Shown piece by piece: positions 17,258 through 26,489 of a stretch of DNA of 64,000 nucleotides. Both the position numbers and the translations under genes were made by a program. Source of the stretch: Reichenbachiella agariperforans (GTDB lineage Bacteria; Bacteroidota; Bacteroidia; Cytophagales; Cyclobacteriaceae); assembly GCF_900142205.1 (NCBI RefSeq), contig NZ_FRAA01000001.1, positions 836,803 to 900,802 on the forward strand. The letters are read 5' to 3'. Each line of letters starts with the position of its first letter. Position 1 is the first letter of the stretch. Under the pieces are notes generated by a model. It had not been told where the DNA came from. It worked only from the letters and a program-made list of their open reading frames with translations, and searched no databases.

Positions 17258-19701
17258 TGCGCTTGTTGTGTTTGGTGTAAATATAGGCGAAGCGACGCAA
17301 TCACTGAAAACGTAGATTGACGGATTTCTTTATAATCTTCTGCCGAGATAGCGACTCCCTGACGTGCAGTGAGCTCGGTCTCTTTCATCAATGTAACCAA
17401 CTGTGTCAACCGAAAGTGACGTGCCGGAGCGATGATCTTGTGCAGCACATCAGCAGCTTCTTCCCAGTTTTCCCGCTGCAGGGCTTGATCGAGTAGATCA
17501 AGATTGGTTTCGGTACTCTGGATGAAAGTCTCTACCATATCCATGACAAAAGCCTCATCTCCCATTCGGCTCAGCCCCTCCAACGAAAACATGGGGTGGT
17601 CGTCAGGTGTACGATCTTCTTTGCTCTCAATATTGGTTTGATCCAGTTCTCCTGCCATCGTAGCTAGCAAATCCTCGGGAGTAAATGGTTTTCTCAGCAC
17701 ATGGTCTATACCTGCGTCTTTCGCTTTTAGGATATCCTGATCCGATATGGTGGCGGTAAGTCCGATGATAGGTATGGTTGCATTCTCGATAGACGAAGCG
17801 CGCAACTTAACGGCTAACTCTGGGCCATTCATTTTTGGCATCCGAAAATCAAGTAGCAGCATATCATAGCGTTCTTTGGTCAAATAGTTATAGGCTATTT
17901 GACCATCCTCCGCTTCTTGGTATGTGATCCCGTGCTCATCTAGTATAGTGGTCAAAAGCCTACGGTTAAACAACTCATCATCGGCGATCAACACATGCGT
18001 TCCTGACCAGTCACGAAACGCTACGGTATCTGTTGTACCTGATGCTTCGACGGGAAGATCTATAGGTTGGTATGGTATCTGGATATTGAAAACCGTACCC
18101 TTTCCCACTTTGCTCTCTAGGGATATCATCCCCTGCTGCATATCTATCAACTTCTTGGTAATAGATAGACCTAAACCTGTCCCTTTTTGGTTATCTCCCT
18201 GGCTGACTTGCTCGAACTCTTCGAATATCTGTTGCTGTCTATCCGTGGGTATGCCAATACCCGTATCAGTCACAGACAGTTGTAACACCACCGCTGACTC
18301 TTTTTCAACAGTAGTCGCCTCTACCAGTACACTCCCCTGCTCTGTAAATTTGATACTGTTGTAAATCAGATTTAGCAAAATCTGCTTCAAGCGAAACGGA
18401 TCACCTGTCAATCCGCTGGGCATTTCTCCTATTTTGAGTTCCAAAACCAACCCTTTTTCATGGGCTTTTTGTTCGAGGAGCTGTACTGCGTCTTGTATTA
18501 CCTCAATAGGCTTAAAAGCAACCTCCTCCAGCTTGATTTTACCTGACTGGAGTTTGGTAAAGTCCAGTACGTCATTGACGATATGAAGCAGATGTTTAGA
18601 AGATTTATCAATGATGGCTACCTGATCTTTTTGCTTGTGGCTTAGCTTAGACTTTAATAGTAAGTTCGAAAAACCCGCGATAGCATTCATGGGTGTCCGT
18701 ATCTCATGGCTCATATTGGCCAAGAATTGCTCTTTGTCCTGCGCAGTCTGCAGCGCACTCTCTCTGGCAGCACTCAGTGCATCCTGATAGCTGCGCGTCC
18801 TCAGCACATAGATGATAAGTACTGTCAGGGTAATCAATAGCACCACTGCCGCCATGACGGTAAATATCGTCACGTAGCGATTGGTAAATTCCGCTCTATC
18901 CTTAGCATACGTAGCACGGGTCTTGATCTGCTCCACTTGCCATGACTCCATCTCAGCGATGAGCAACACGATCTGTCTATCGATATCGAGATGATCTTGG
19001 TAGAGTGTATATTCTCTTATCTTCTGATTGTAGGCGCGTTTCTGTGCTGACCGTGAAATTGAATCCAACTGAGAGTTTACCTCTGTCCAGACTTCTTCGG
19101 CACGATTATCAACAGTCCTGACCGTATCGACCGCCACAGTATCTTCTTGATTTCGTTTGCCCAGTAGCTTCTGAAAAAAGCCCATCTTCTTGGTCTGAAC
19201 GACTACATTGACCTGAGCGGGTTCAGCAGGCTCTACTTTCTTTTTCTCACCAATCTTATGGATATGCTGAATCGTCTCCTCTACTGTTTCCATACCCAGT
19301 TCTGTCGCCTGATTAAGCAAGGTGACTTTATTAAGTATGAGTTTTTCGAGTGAATCGATATAATCATCAAACGCCGCATGTTCGTTTCTGATTTTGATCT
19401 CTCCAAGGAGTGCAATCGCATGCGCTGTACTTTCTTCAAACTCTAGCATATAGGTAGAGTCCTCGTAGAAAACATACCCTTCAATGGCATTCTCCATCCG
19501 CTCCAGTTCATTGGATACTTGCCCCAGTGTGATCAAATCTACGTTAGGCTCGACCTCCCTCTCAAGAGTGATGATGATATTATTGAGATTGAGATAGGCA
19601 AAATAGCCGACCACCGCAGCCCCTAAAGTCAGGAAAAGCAGTGAGGCACTTAGGAAATATGGGAACAGGGTTTTCTTCAATTCACAAATATAGAGAAGCA
19701 A
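17254..19701 (-). CDS. hybrid sensor histidine kinase with receiver and HPt domains
   Basis: 815 residues. Two membrane segments (about 12-36 and 279-300) enclose a 240-residue periplasmic sensor region with helical, CHASE3/four-helix-like character and a Pro/Glu/Val-rich insert near 157-200. Then HisKA with His332 (SHEIRTP), HATPase with N-box Asn448, GIGIP and GTGLGL motifs, a receiver with Asp618 (LLLDFRMP), and an HPt with His754 (VLHKIIAPA). This gives a full His-Asp-His relay that probably ends on Asp56 of the adjacent NtrC-type regulator. The signal sensed is unknown. Confidence 0.92.
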   Translation of the reverse strand: MLLYICELKKTLFPYFLSASLLFLTLGAAVVGYFAYLNLNNIIITLEREVEPNVDLITLGQVSNELERMENAIEGYVFYEDSTYMLEFEESTAHAIALLGEIKIRNEHAAFDDYIDSLEKLILNKVTLLNQATELGMETVEETIQHIHKIGEKKKVEPAEPAQVNVVVQTKKMGFFQKLLGKRNQEDTVAVDTVRTVDNRAEEVWTEVNSQLDSISRSAQKRAYNQKIREYTLYQDHLDIDRQIVLLIAEMESWQVEQIKTRATYAKDRAEFTNRYVTIFTVMAAVVLLITLTVLIIYVLRTRSYQDALSAARESALQTAQDKEQFLANMSHEIRTPMNAIAGFSNLLLKSKLSHKQKDQVAIIDKSSKHLLHIVNDVLDFTKLQSGKIKLEEVAFKPIEVIQDAVQLLEQKAHEKGLVLELKIGEMPSGLTGDPFRLKQILLNLIYNSIKFTEQGSVLVEATTVEKESAVVLQLSVTDTGIGIPTDRQQQIFEEFEQVSQGDNQKGTGLGLSITKKLIDMQQGMISLESKVGKGTVFNIQIPYQPIDLPVEASGTTDTVAFRDWSGTHVLIADDELFNRRLLTTILDEHGITYQEAEDGQIAYNYLTKERYDMLLLDFRMPKMNGPELAVKLRASSIENATIPIIGLTATISDQDILKAKDAGIDHVLRKPFTPEDLLATMAGELDQTNIESKEDRTPDDHPMFSLEGLSRMGDEAFVMDMVETFIQSTETNLDLLDQALQRENWEEAADVLHKIIAPARHFRLTQLVTLMKETELTARQGVAISAEDYKEIRQSTFSVIASLRLYLHQTQQAQ

Positions 19702-20044
19702 TATAGCAGATGACTAAAAATCACAAAACAGCAGTCACTTTTGTTCAAATACTTTACGGAGTTTCCCCTTATATGTTGATGTCGTCCGAGTTTGACAATT
19801 CTAAATTGAGCAGTCTTCCGAAAAAATCTCTCTCCACGCATGAAGTAGTAATGATGTAGCAAAAACAGCCAACGCTATGAAATAGTGTTGTTTCTCACTC
19901 TCATCATTCATTCACAAATCACTAAGCATCAAAGGAATGATGAATTTTTGTAGTGGTGATTTCTTTTGAATAGTACTCGGATAAATAAACATTGGTTATG
20001 GGTTTACAGCATGAGCCCATAACTAATTACTAAAACATCAAATT
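19702..20044. other. divergent intergenic region with a stem-loop before the glucanase gene
   Basis: 343 bases between the divergent kinase and GH16 genes. The only structure seen is GTTATGGG (19995-20002) with CCCATAAC (20016-20023) around a 13-base spacer, 22 bases before the GH16 ATG. It could be an operator or a 5' UTR hairpin. No gene is present. Confidence 0.5.
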
Positions 20045-23000
20045 ATGAAAGACAGTACTAAGACTAAAGTCAAACACTATCTCACCTACCTGTGCCTACT
20101 GGTGAGTTTTACTACCGTGAAGGCACAGAACCTACTCTGGTCGGACGAGTTCGACGGGACGACGCTAGACCAAAACATCTGGAGCTACGCCATCGGTGAT
20201 GGATCAGCGGAAGGCATCCCCGGATGGGGCAACCAAGAGCTACAGACCTACACCGATCAAAACACCAGTGTATCCAACGGAATCCTCTCGATTACTGCGA
20301 GACGCGAAAACGTCAACGGCAAAGAATTCACGTCCGCACGACTACTCACCAAAGACAAGCTAAGCGTCAAATACGGAATGATCGAAGCAAGTATCAAACT
20401 GCCCGACATGAACAATGGGCTATGGCCTGCCTTTTGGATGCTCGGAGATGCCAATCGCTGGCCCTTCACGGGAGAGATTGACATCATGGAAGCGGGCTTC
20501 AATGCGCTCTCTACAGACTGCAATGATGTAGCAAAAGCCAACGTGTTCTGGAGAGCAGAAGACGCTGGAGTGACAGGAAACCTTCAATACGGCAATGAAG
20601 AGGCATTCAAATATGACGCGAGCATCGAAGCGGGCAAGCAGCTAAACGACGATTTTTTCGTCTACCGAGCGCATTGGACACCTGACTCTCTCACTACACT
20701 CATCCTCCAAACGGATGCTCAAGGTGAACCGATAGAGTCTACAGCCAAAGTCATATTCAGTATCCCCAATACACCTACCTTTCAAAACGAGTTCTTCTCG
20801 GGAGACAACTTCTACATACTCCTCAATCTAGCCGTCGGCGGATGGCTACCTTTTGACCCCAGCAACGGAGAAAACACTGCCGCCAATGTCAGCGCCCTCC
20901 CCAACCCTGGCTCAGAGTCCAGCATGCAAATCGACTATGTCCGCGTCTATGACATTTCTGGACAGGGTCAGGTTACGCTAGGCAACGTAGAGGCTGACCT
21001 ACTCCCTGCTCAGGGCTTTGGCATTTATGACGAGACGCACAGTACACCTCGCTCGCTTGGTTTCGGGGTAGACTCGGAAATATTCACTTGGGAAGCCGAA
21101 GTAGCGCCATCGCTCACTATCCAGACGGTCGCCAGTATCTACGGAGATTCTGCTTATAGTATCACCTTCCCTGCCAATCAGTGGGCAGGACTGGGATTCA
21201 ACAGCTCCGATGTGCTCAACTTCACCAACTATAGCAACGGCTCGCTGCGATTCAAATTCAAAACTTCGTCACAAGAGCCCTTTCGCATCTCTGCGGAAAG
21301 CGCCAATGGAAGTGCAGGCATTGACTTTCTCAGTGGGGAAGAAAAATATGGATTGGTCCGTGATGGCCAGTGGCACGATGTAGAGATTCCACTTTCACTG
21401 CTGATCACCAACTTCCAACAAGTCTACATGCCGCTGATCATTGGCAATGTGGAGTTCAACGAGCCGAGTACGAACCTCACGATAGAGATCGACGAGATCC
21501 ACTACTCCTCTGAACCCTCCACCCAAGTCACCAAAGTCGTACCTGCCTTAGGAGACTATGGTTTGTTTACCGAATCAGCCGTAGCGGACGAGCTCGACCT
21601 AGGTACCGAAGGTGAGCTGTTCGTGTGGGGCGAAACACTCATCGCAGGGACTCCTCAGACATTCGATGGGCAAGCAGCGCTCAGCTACACACACAACAAC
21701 AAGGGCTGGTTTGGCTTTGCATTTACCGCCAACGAACTGCACGACTTGTCGGCATTTCAGGGAGGCTACTTACACCTCGCCATGAAATCCTCTGCCACCG
21801 AAACGCTGGAAATGAGAATCAATGTCGGACTACAGGAAGACGTGATCTATTTCGAAGCGGGCAGTGATCCCTATGGATTTGCCAGAGATGGGCAATGGCA
21901 CGAAATAGAGATTCCATTGGCGGATTTCGAAAGTGTCAACTTCGCCAATGTCCTACAACTACTCAGTATCAGTGGCGCGGGCAACATCAGCGATATTGCC
22001 ATTGCAGATGTGTACTACAAATATGATGGATCGAACACCGCTCCTACCGCTGTAATATCCACAAATCAAACCTCAGGCAATGCCCCATTGGCTGTACAGT
22101 TCAGCGGAGCAGGATCGACTGATACCGATGGAGACCCATTGAGCTACTCTTGGGATTTTGGAGATGGACATGGCGCAACAACAGCTTCTACTTCTCACTC
22201 CTATACAGCTACCGGCAGCTATACCGCCAGCCTGACAGTCTCAGACGGCAGCTTGACCCATACCGCATCGGTAGAAATCACCGTCACAGAAGCCTCTGTC
22301 TGCGCTGGCAGTACGCCTCTGCCTGCGCTGATACAAGCAGAGGACTACAACTCAACCAGTGGTACAGACACAGAGGCTACATCTGACACCGACGGTGGAC
22401 TCAATGTCGGATGGATAGACCAAGGGGATTGGATGGACTATATCCTAGATGTCCCGAATGCGGGTAATTACACTATCGACCTACGTATCGCTGGTGATGG
22501 TACAGCGGCTAAATCTATCGACCTACTGATCGATGGCAACAGTACTGCGACTGTCAACTTTAATGGTACAGGTGGATGGCAAAACTGGACCACTGTGAAC
22601 AGTACGATCACGCTCAATGCAGGATGTCAGACACTCAGACTCTCCGCAGCGACTGGCGGATTTAACATCAACTGGATCGACATACAGTCGGATGTTTTCA
22701 CGCCTGTAGTGACCAGCCTCTCCGTGTCTCCATCCAGTGCCAACCTAGTCCTAGGACAAACACAGGTCTACACAGCACAAGCTTTTGATCAAAACGGTGA
22801 TGCCATGTCTGCCAACATCAATTGGTCCGCAAACGGTGGTACTATCGATCAAAATGGCACCTACACCGCGACAGCCGAGGGCAACTTCACCATTAGTGCA
22901 CAGGCAGGGTCGATCACAACCACTGCTCCTGTACTGGTCACACCAAGCAGTACAGGCCTAGCAATACCGGGCAGTATCGAAGCTGAAGACTACAGCGATG

Positions 23001-24178
23001 CTTCAGGTATTCAAACCGAGACAACCACTGACGCAGGAGGCGGCATCAACGTCGGCTATATCGATGCAGGAGACTGGCTAGACTATGAAGTCAACGTGAC
23101 TGCATCAGGCAACTACACCGTAGCATTTAGAGTGGCAGCAGCTGGCGCTGGGCAAAAAACCTTTGACATACAATCCAATAGTTCTACTCTGACCAACGTC
23201 ACCTTCACCGCCACAGGAGGCTGGCAAGCATGGACGACCGTGACTTCATCAGTCAGTCTTTCGGCAGGCAGTCAAACACTGCGCTTAGCAGCGACTTCAA
23301 GTGGTTTCAACATCAACAGAATGGATTTTAGCCTGGACGAAGCTCCTGTACTGACCACTATCACGGTCTTACCAAACAATGCGACAATAGACGAAGGACA
23401 GACACAGCAGTACAGTGCACAAGGATATGACCAAAATGGTGACCCTATCGCTGCTAGCTATACATGGTCTGCCTCAGGTGGTAGCATCAACAGTAGTGGG
23501 CTGTATACGGCCAGCAGCGCGGGCAACTATGTCATCACAGCCACCAGTGGCAGCATCAGCGCCAACACCAACCTCACGGTCAATAGTACAGCCACTGGGT
23601 GTACAGGAGGACCTAGCAATGGGGATTATACCTATAGTATCACAGGTGGCAATACACCCGCTTTAACTTTTGAACCTGGGTATGCGGGAGTCGGTGCCTC
23701 ACTGGCGATCCTCTACTACGGCACAAACCCAACGGGTCCCTACCCTGGCTATGGCGTATCTCCCAATACGCCACTGACGCTATCCAATGTGAGCGAAGAG
23801 CAAACGGTCTACTTCTACTACACATACAGTGTACCCGAAGGGGGCGAAAGGAACACAGCCGCCAACCCACACAGTTTCGTAGTAGGCAGTAGCTGCTCTG
23901 GTGCCAGAACGATTAACTCCCCTGCTATAACTCAGGAAAAACAGGCGTTCACACTATACCCTAATCCTACCACCCATCACCTACAAGTGAACCAATCAGG
24001 TATGGACATAGAGTGGATGGAAATCTTGGACTTGACAGGCAAGAGCTACCAGCAGCTACAGTGGACCCCTGCCAGCAATGGGATCACTCTTGACCTGAGC
24101 CATCTGCCCAATGGAGTCTACATGCTAAGACTGCATACGGCACAAAAGAGCTATACACAACGCTTTATCAAACAGTAA
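20045..24178 (+). CDS. secreted multidomain GH16 endo-beta-1,3-glucanase (laminarinase-like) with T9SS sorting domain
   Basis: 1377 residues: signal peptide to about 27 (VKAQ); GH16 catalytic domain 30-305 with the EIDIME active site (nucleophile Glu144, acid/base Glu149); two related galactose-binding-like beta-sandwiches (about 315-480 and 485-660, both with GQWHxxEIPL); a PKD domain (about 665-750); CBM6 (about 755-885); a bacterial Ig-like domain; a second CBM6 (about 975-1095); a second Ig-like domain; a Cys-flanked region near 1180-1285 that may bind glucan (CBM56-like, tentative); and a type A T9SS sorting domain from FTLYPNPTTHHL to the end. The family cleaves mixed or beta-1,3 glucans such as laminarin. 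Expected to be exported and attached to the cell surface or released. Monocistronic, with a strong terminator downstream. Confidence 0.92.
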   Translation: MKDSTKTKVKHYLTYLCLLVSFTTVKAQNLLWSDEFDGTTLDQNIWSYAIGDGSAEGIPGWGNQELQTYTDQNTSVSNGILSITARRENVNGKEFTSARLLTKDKLSVKYGMIEASIKLPDMNNGLWPAFWMLGDANRWPFTGEIDIMEAGFNALSTDCNDVAKANVFWRAEDAGVTGNLQYGNEEAFKYDASIEAGKQLNDDFFVYRAHWTPDSLTTLILQTDAQGEPIESTAKVIFSIPNTPTFQNEFFSGDNFYILLNLAVGGWLPFDPSNGENTAANVSALPNPGSESSMQIDYVRVYDISGQGQVTLGNVEADLLPAQGFGIYDETHSTPRSLGFGVDSEIFTWEAEVAPSLTIQTVASIYGDSAYSITFPANQWAGLGFNSSDVLNFTNYSNGSLRFKFKTSSQEPFRISAESANGSAGIDFLSGEEKYGLVRDGQWHDVEIPLSLLITNFQQVYMPLIIGNVEFNEPSTNLTIEIDEIHYSSEPSTQVTKVVPALGDYGLFTESAVADELDLGTEGELFVWGETLIAGTPQTFDGQAALSYTHNNKGWFGFAFTANELHDLSAFQGGYLHLAMKSSATETLEMRINVGLQEDVIYFEAGSDPYGFARDGQWHEIEIPLADFESVNFANVLQLLSISGAGNISDIAIADVYYKYDGSNTAPTAVISTNQTSGNAPLAVQFSGAGSTDTDGDPLSYSWDFGDGHGATTASTSHSYTATGSYTASLTVSDGSLTHTASVEITVTEASVCAGSTPLPALIQAEDYNSTSGTDTEATSDTDGGLNVGWIDQGDWMDYILDVPNAGNYTIDLRIAGDGTAAKSIDLLIDGNSTATVNFNGTGGWQNWTTVNSTITLNAGCQTLRLSAATGGFNINWIDIQSDVFTPVVTSLSVSPSSANLVLGQTQVYTAQAFDQNGDAMSANINWSANGGTIDQNGTYTATAEGNFTISAQAGSITTTAPVLVTPSSTGLAIPGSIEAEDYSDASGIQTETTTDAGGGINVGYIDAGDWLDYEVNVTASGNYTVAFRVAAAGAGQKTFDIQSNSSTLTNVTFTATGGWQAWTTVTSSVSLSAGSQTLRLAATSSGFNINRMDFSLDEAPVLTTITVLPNNATIDEGQTQQYSAQGYDQNGDPIAASYTWSASGGSINSSGLYTASSAGNYVITATSGSISANTNLTVNSTATGCTGGPSNGDYTYSITGGNTPALTFEPGYAGVGASLAILYYGTNPTGPYPGYGVSPNTPLTLSNVSEEQTVYFYYTYSVPEGGERNTAANPHSFVVGSSCSGARTINSPAITQEKQAFTLYPNPTTHHLQVNQSGMDIEWMEILDLTGKSYQQLQWTPASNGITLDLSHLPNGVYMLRLHTAQKSYTQRFIKQ

Positions 24179-24221
24179 CAGCCCAAAAACTAGATTTGTA
24201 CATTTAGTTTCGGACACAAAC

Positions 24222-24256
24222 AAAAAGCCACTGATGAGATTCATCAGTGGCTTTTG
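24222..24256. terminator. bidirectional terminator
   Basis: AAAAGCCACTGATGA and TCATCAGTGGCTTTT form a near-perfect long stem with a tiny loop, flanked by A and T tracts. It ends the GH16 gene (plus) and the convergent gene at 24289-24765 (minus). Confidence 0.9.
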
Positions 24257-24288
24257 CTTTCTAAAACTATATGACTAATTACTATTTC

Positions 24289-24765
24289 TTAAGGCTGTTT
24301 TTGCGCCATCATTTCTCCATACATGCTCGTTTTTAAGCTTTCGGAGATGACTTGAAATTCACTATCCAAATCAGGGATGATCTTCTTTTTGGCTTTCAGC
24401 TTTTTATCTTCTAGGACATATACTTTACCCTTGGTTCTATAAGTCAAATCTTTGACGGTTTCTCTATACATCCCATCAAGGCACTCAATCACCAGAGTAT
24501 AACTCACCGCATTGGGCATCCCATCTAGTTCATGCTCTTGTGTCGCCTTGATTCGGATTTTATTCTCCGCTTCTAGACTATAAATTTTATGTTCAGATCC
24601 AGAAAATCTATTGTCTACAAAGGCCTGTGCTTTTCTATACAACTCTACTTTATCGCCTTCTACTCTGACGATCTTTTGATGAATGTACTTGCCGCTCTCC
24701 AAGGTTAGTTGTGCTGTCGCTTGAAAACTAGCCATCACAACAAGAATGAATATGATTCTTTTCAT
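24289..24765 (-). CDS. small exported protein of unknown function
   Basis: 158 residues with signal peptide (cleavage after ATAQ). The mature protein is rich in Lys/Glu and beta-strand-like (KIYSLEAENKIRIKATQEHELDGMP) and ends in a charged helix; no family was recognised. Monocistronic between two terminators (24222-24256 and 24901-24938). Probably periplasmic. Confidence 0.65.
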   Translation of the reverse strand: MKRIIFILVVMASFQATAQLTLESGKYIHQKIVRVEGDKVELYRKAQAFVDNRFSGSEHKIYSLEAENKIRIKATQEHELDGMPNAVSYTLVIECLDGMYRETVKDLTYRTKGKVYVLEDKKLKAKKKIIPDLDSEFQVISESLKTSMYGEMMAQKQP

Positions 24766-24900
24766 AACTAATTTCTTTTGTTACAAAACTAGATCAAGTC
24801 GCAATTCTTAACTACCTGATAAATACCTATTTATACTTTTACGGTTTTTGCTTAAAATGTAGTACAATACACCTACAACACTACCAGTCAGCTTATTATA

Positions 24901-24938
24901 AAAAAATCCCCTAACGCCAGAGGAGCTAGGGGATTTTT
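24901..24938 (-). terminator. terminator of the xylose operon
   Basis: AAAAATCCCCTA and TAGGGGATTTTT pair around a 13-base loop, 23 bases beyond the stop of the sugar porter gene on the minus strand. Confidence 0.85.
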
Positions 24939-24960
24939 AAAATCTTATAAGAGAGGTACT

Positions 24961-26382
24961 TTAGCCCTCCATCTCTTCTAGTTCCTTTCCTTTGGTCTCT
25001 TTCACGTACTTGATCACAAAGAAGATCGATATGATCGCTCCGAGCGTGTACAAGCTATACGCAAAGGCCAAACCGGCTGATCCCAAAATCATCGGGAATG
25101 TCAGTGTCACTAGGAAGTTAGACACCCACTGCGCGATACCTGCAATCGCCAGACCCAATCCACGGATTTGGTTCGGAAACATCTCACCAAGCATCACCCA
25201 CATCACAGGTCCCCACGAGAAGTTGAAAAAGATCACGTAGAGATTGGCAGCTATCAGTGCCAATACACCCATCGAATCGCTGAGTGCTAGCGTTTCATTG
25301 CCTGTCACTGGGTCTGCTACCAATGATCCTGATGCAAATGCCACCACGACCAAAATAAGCGTGATACTCATCCCTATCGATCCGATGACCAAAATAGGTT
25401 TTCTACCCATCTTGTCTACCAGCAACAAGGAAGCTACTACCGCACCGATACTGAGTGCGCCAGATACCACGTTGATCAATAGCGCATCATTCTCTCCAAA
25501 ACCAACCGCCTGCCATAGGATAGATCCGTAGTAGAATACCACGTTGATCCCGACGAACTGCTGAAAACTGGCGAGCCCTATCCCTATCCATACGATAGGC
25601 TTGATTCTACCCAATGTCTTGTCGTACAAATCAGACAAACGCGGCTTGTGATGATCTTTGGCTAAAGAAGATTCGATTTCATCCACTTTGGGCTGTCCCA
25701 TACCTGCACCATAGAGCGTATCCATGACCTTGAGCGCTTTCTCATTCTTTTGCTTAGCCACGAGATATCGTGGACTCTCTGGGATGAAAAACAAGGAAAT
25801 CAAAAAGATCGCTGCTGGGAACAATTCCATCCAGAACATCCATCTCCATGTTTCAAAATCCATCCAAAGGATATTGATGGCCGAACCAGAAATATCTGCC
25901 AAAATATAGTTGCTAAGGAAAGACAAAAATAGCCCCGTTATAATCGCCACTTGCTGCACCGTCGCCAAAGCCCCTCTGAAGCGTGCCGGTGCAATCTCCG
26001 CAATGTAAGCAGGTGCCATCACAGACGCCGCCCCGACTGCTAGTCCACCGATGATTCTGTAAACGATAAATTCTGGAGAAACCGTCGCAATCCCCGATCC
26101 CCATGCAGAGATGATAAAAAATACAGCCGCCACGATAAGCATCGTACGTCGACCATAGGCATCTGCCAGCTTACCTGCAAAGAAGGCTCCTACTGCACAG
26201 CCCAACAGCATAGAAGCTACATTGAATCCACTGCCAACATCCTCCGCTTCAAACGCAACCTCCAGCCCATGCACGGTACCGTTAATCACTCCGCTATCAA
26301 ACCCAAAGAGGAATCCCCCCAAAGTCGCTACTAGCGTAATCCCTATCACATAGAGATTGTTTACTTTTTCTTCTGTTTTCAA
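24961..26382 (-). CDS. sugar porter (MFS), probable D-xylose:H+ symporter
   Basis: About 473 residues with 12 membrane segments. Sugar-porter signatures are present: GGFLFGFDSGVINGT, the DAYGRR loop between TM2 and TM3, PESPRYLV after TM6, the QQFVGINVVFYYG motif in TM7, DKMGRKP and the final EVKETKGK-type tail (VKETKGKELEE). The open frame reaches a GTG at 26439 but that lies on the T tract of a terminator. A TTG at 26382, just before the conserved start KVNNLYVIG, is preferred. Third gene after xylB and xylA, which points to xylose as substrate. An intrinsic terminator separates it from xylA, so its expression probably depends on read-through or a weak internal promoter. Confidence 0.88.
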   Translation of the reverse strand: MKTEEKVNNLYVIGITLVATLGGFLFGFDSGVINGTVHGLEVAFEAEDVGSGFNVASMLLGCAVGAFFAGKLADAYGRRTMLIVAAVFFIISAWGSGIATVSPEFIVYRIIGGLAVGAASVMAPAYIAEIAPARFRGALATVQQVAIITGLFLSFLSNYILADISGSAINILWMDFETWRWMFWMELFPAAIFLISLFFIPESPRYLVAKQKNEKALKVMDTLYGAGMGQPKVDEIESSLAKDHHKPRLSDLYDKTLGRIKPIVWIGIGLASFQQFVGINVVFYYGSILWQAVGFGENDALLINVVSGALSIGAVVASLLLVDKMGRKPILVIGSIGMSITLILVVVAFASGSLVADPVTGNETLALSDSMGVLALIAANLYVIFFNFSWGPVMWVMLGEMFPNQIRGLGLAIAGIAQWVSNFLVTLTFPMILGSAGLAFAYSLYTLGAIISIFFVIKYVKETKGKELEEMEG

Positions 26383-26437
26383 AATTGTTATAGTTTTAGT
26401 CTTTAGTAATTGTTGCTGCAATGCTACAAAATGAAGC

Positions 26438-26473
26438 ACAAAAAAGGGGTAGACTTATGTTAAATCTACCCCT
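26438..26473 (-). terminator. intercistronic terminator between xylA and the sugar porter gene
   Basis: On the minus strand AGGGGTAGA and TCTACCCCT form a perfect 9-bp stem followed by seven T. It starts 17 bases after the xylA stop and runs into the upstream edge of the transporter gene, so it would lower transporter mRNA relative to xylA/xylB. Confidence 0.85.
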
Positions 26474-26489
26474 GTTATTTCTATCAATA

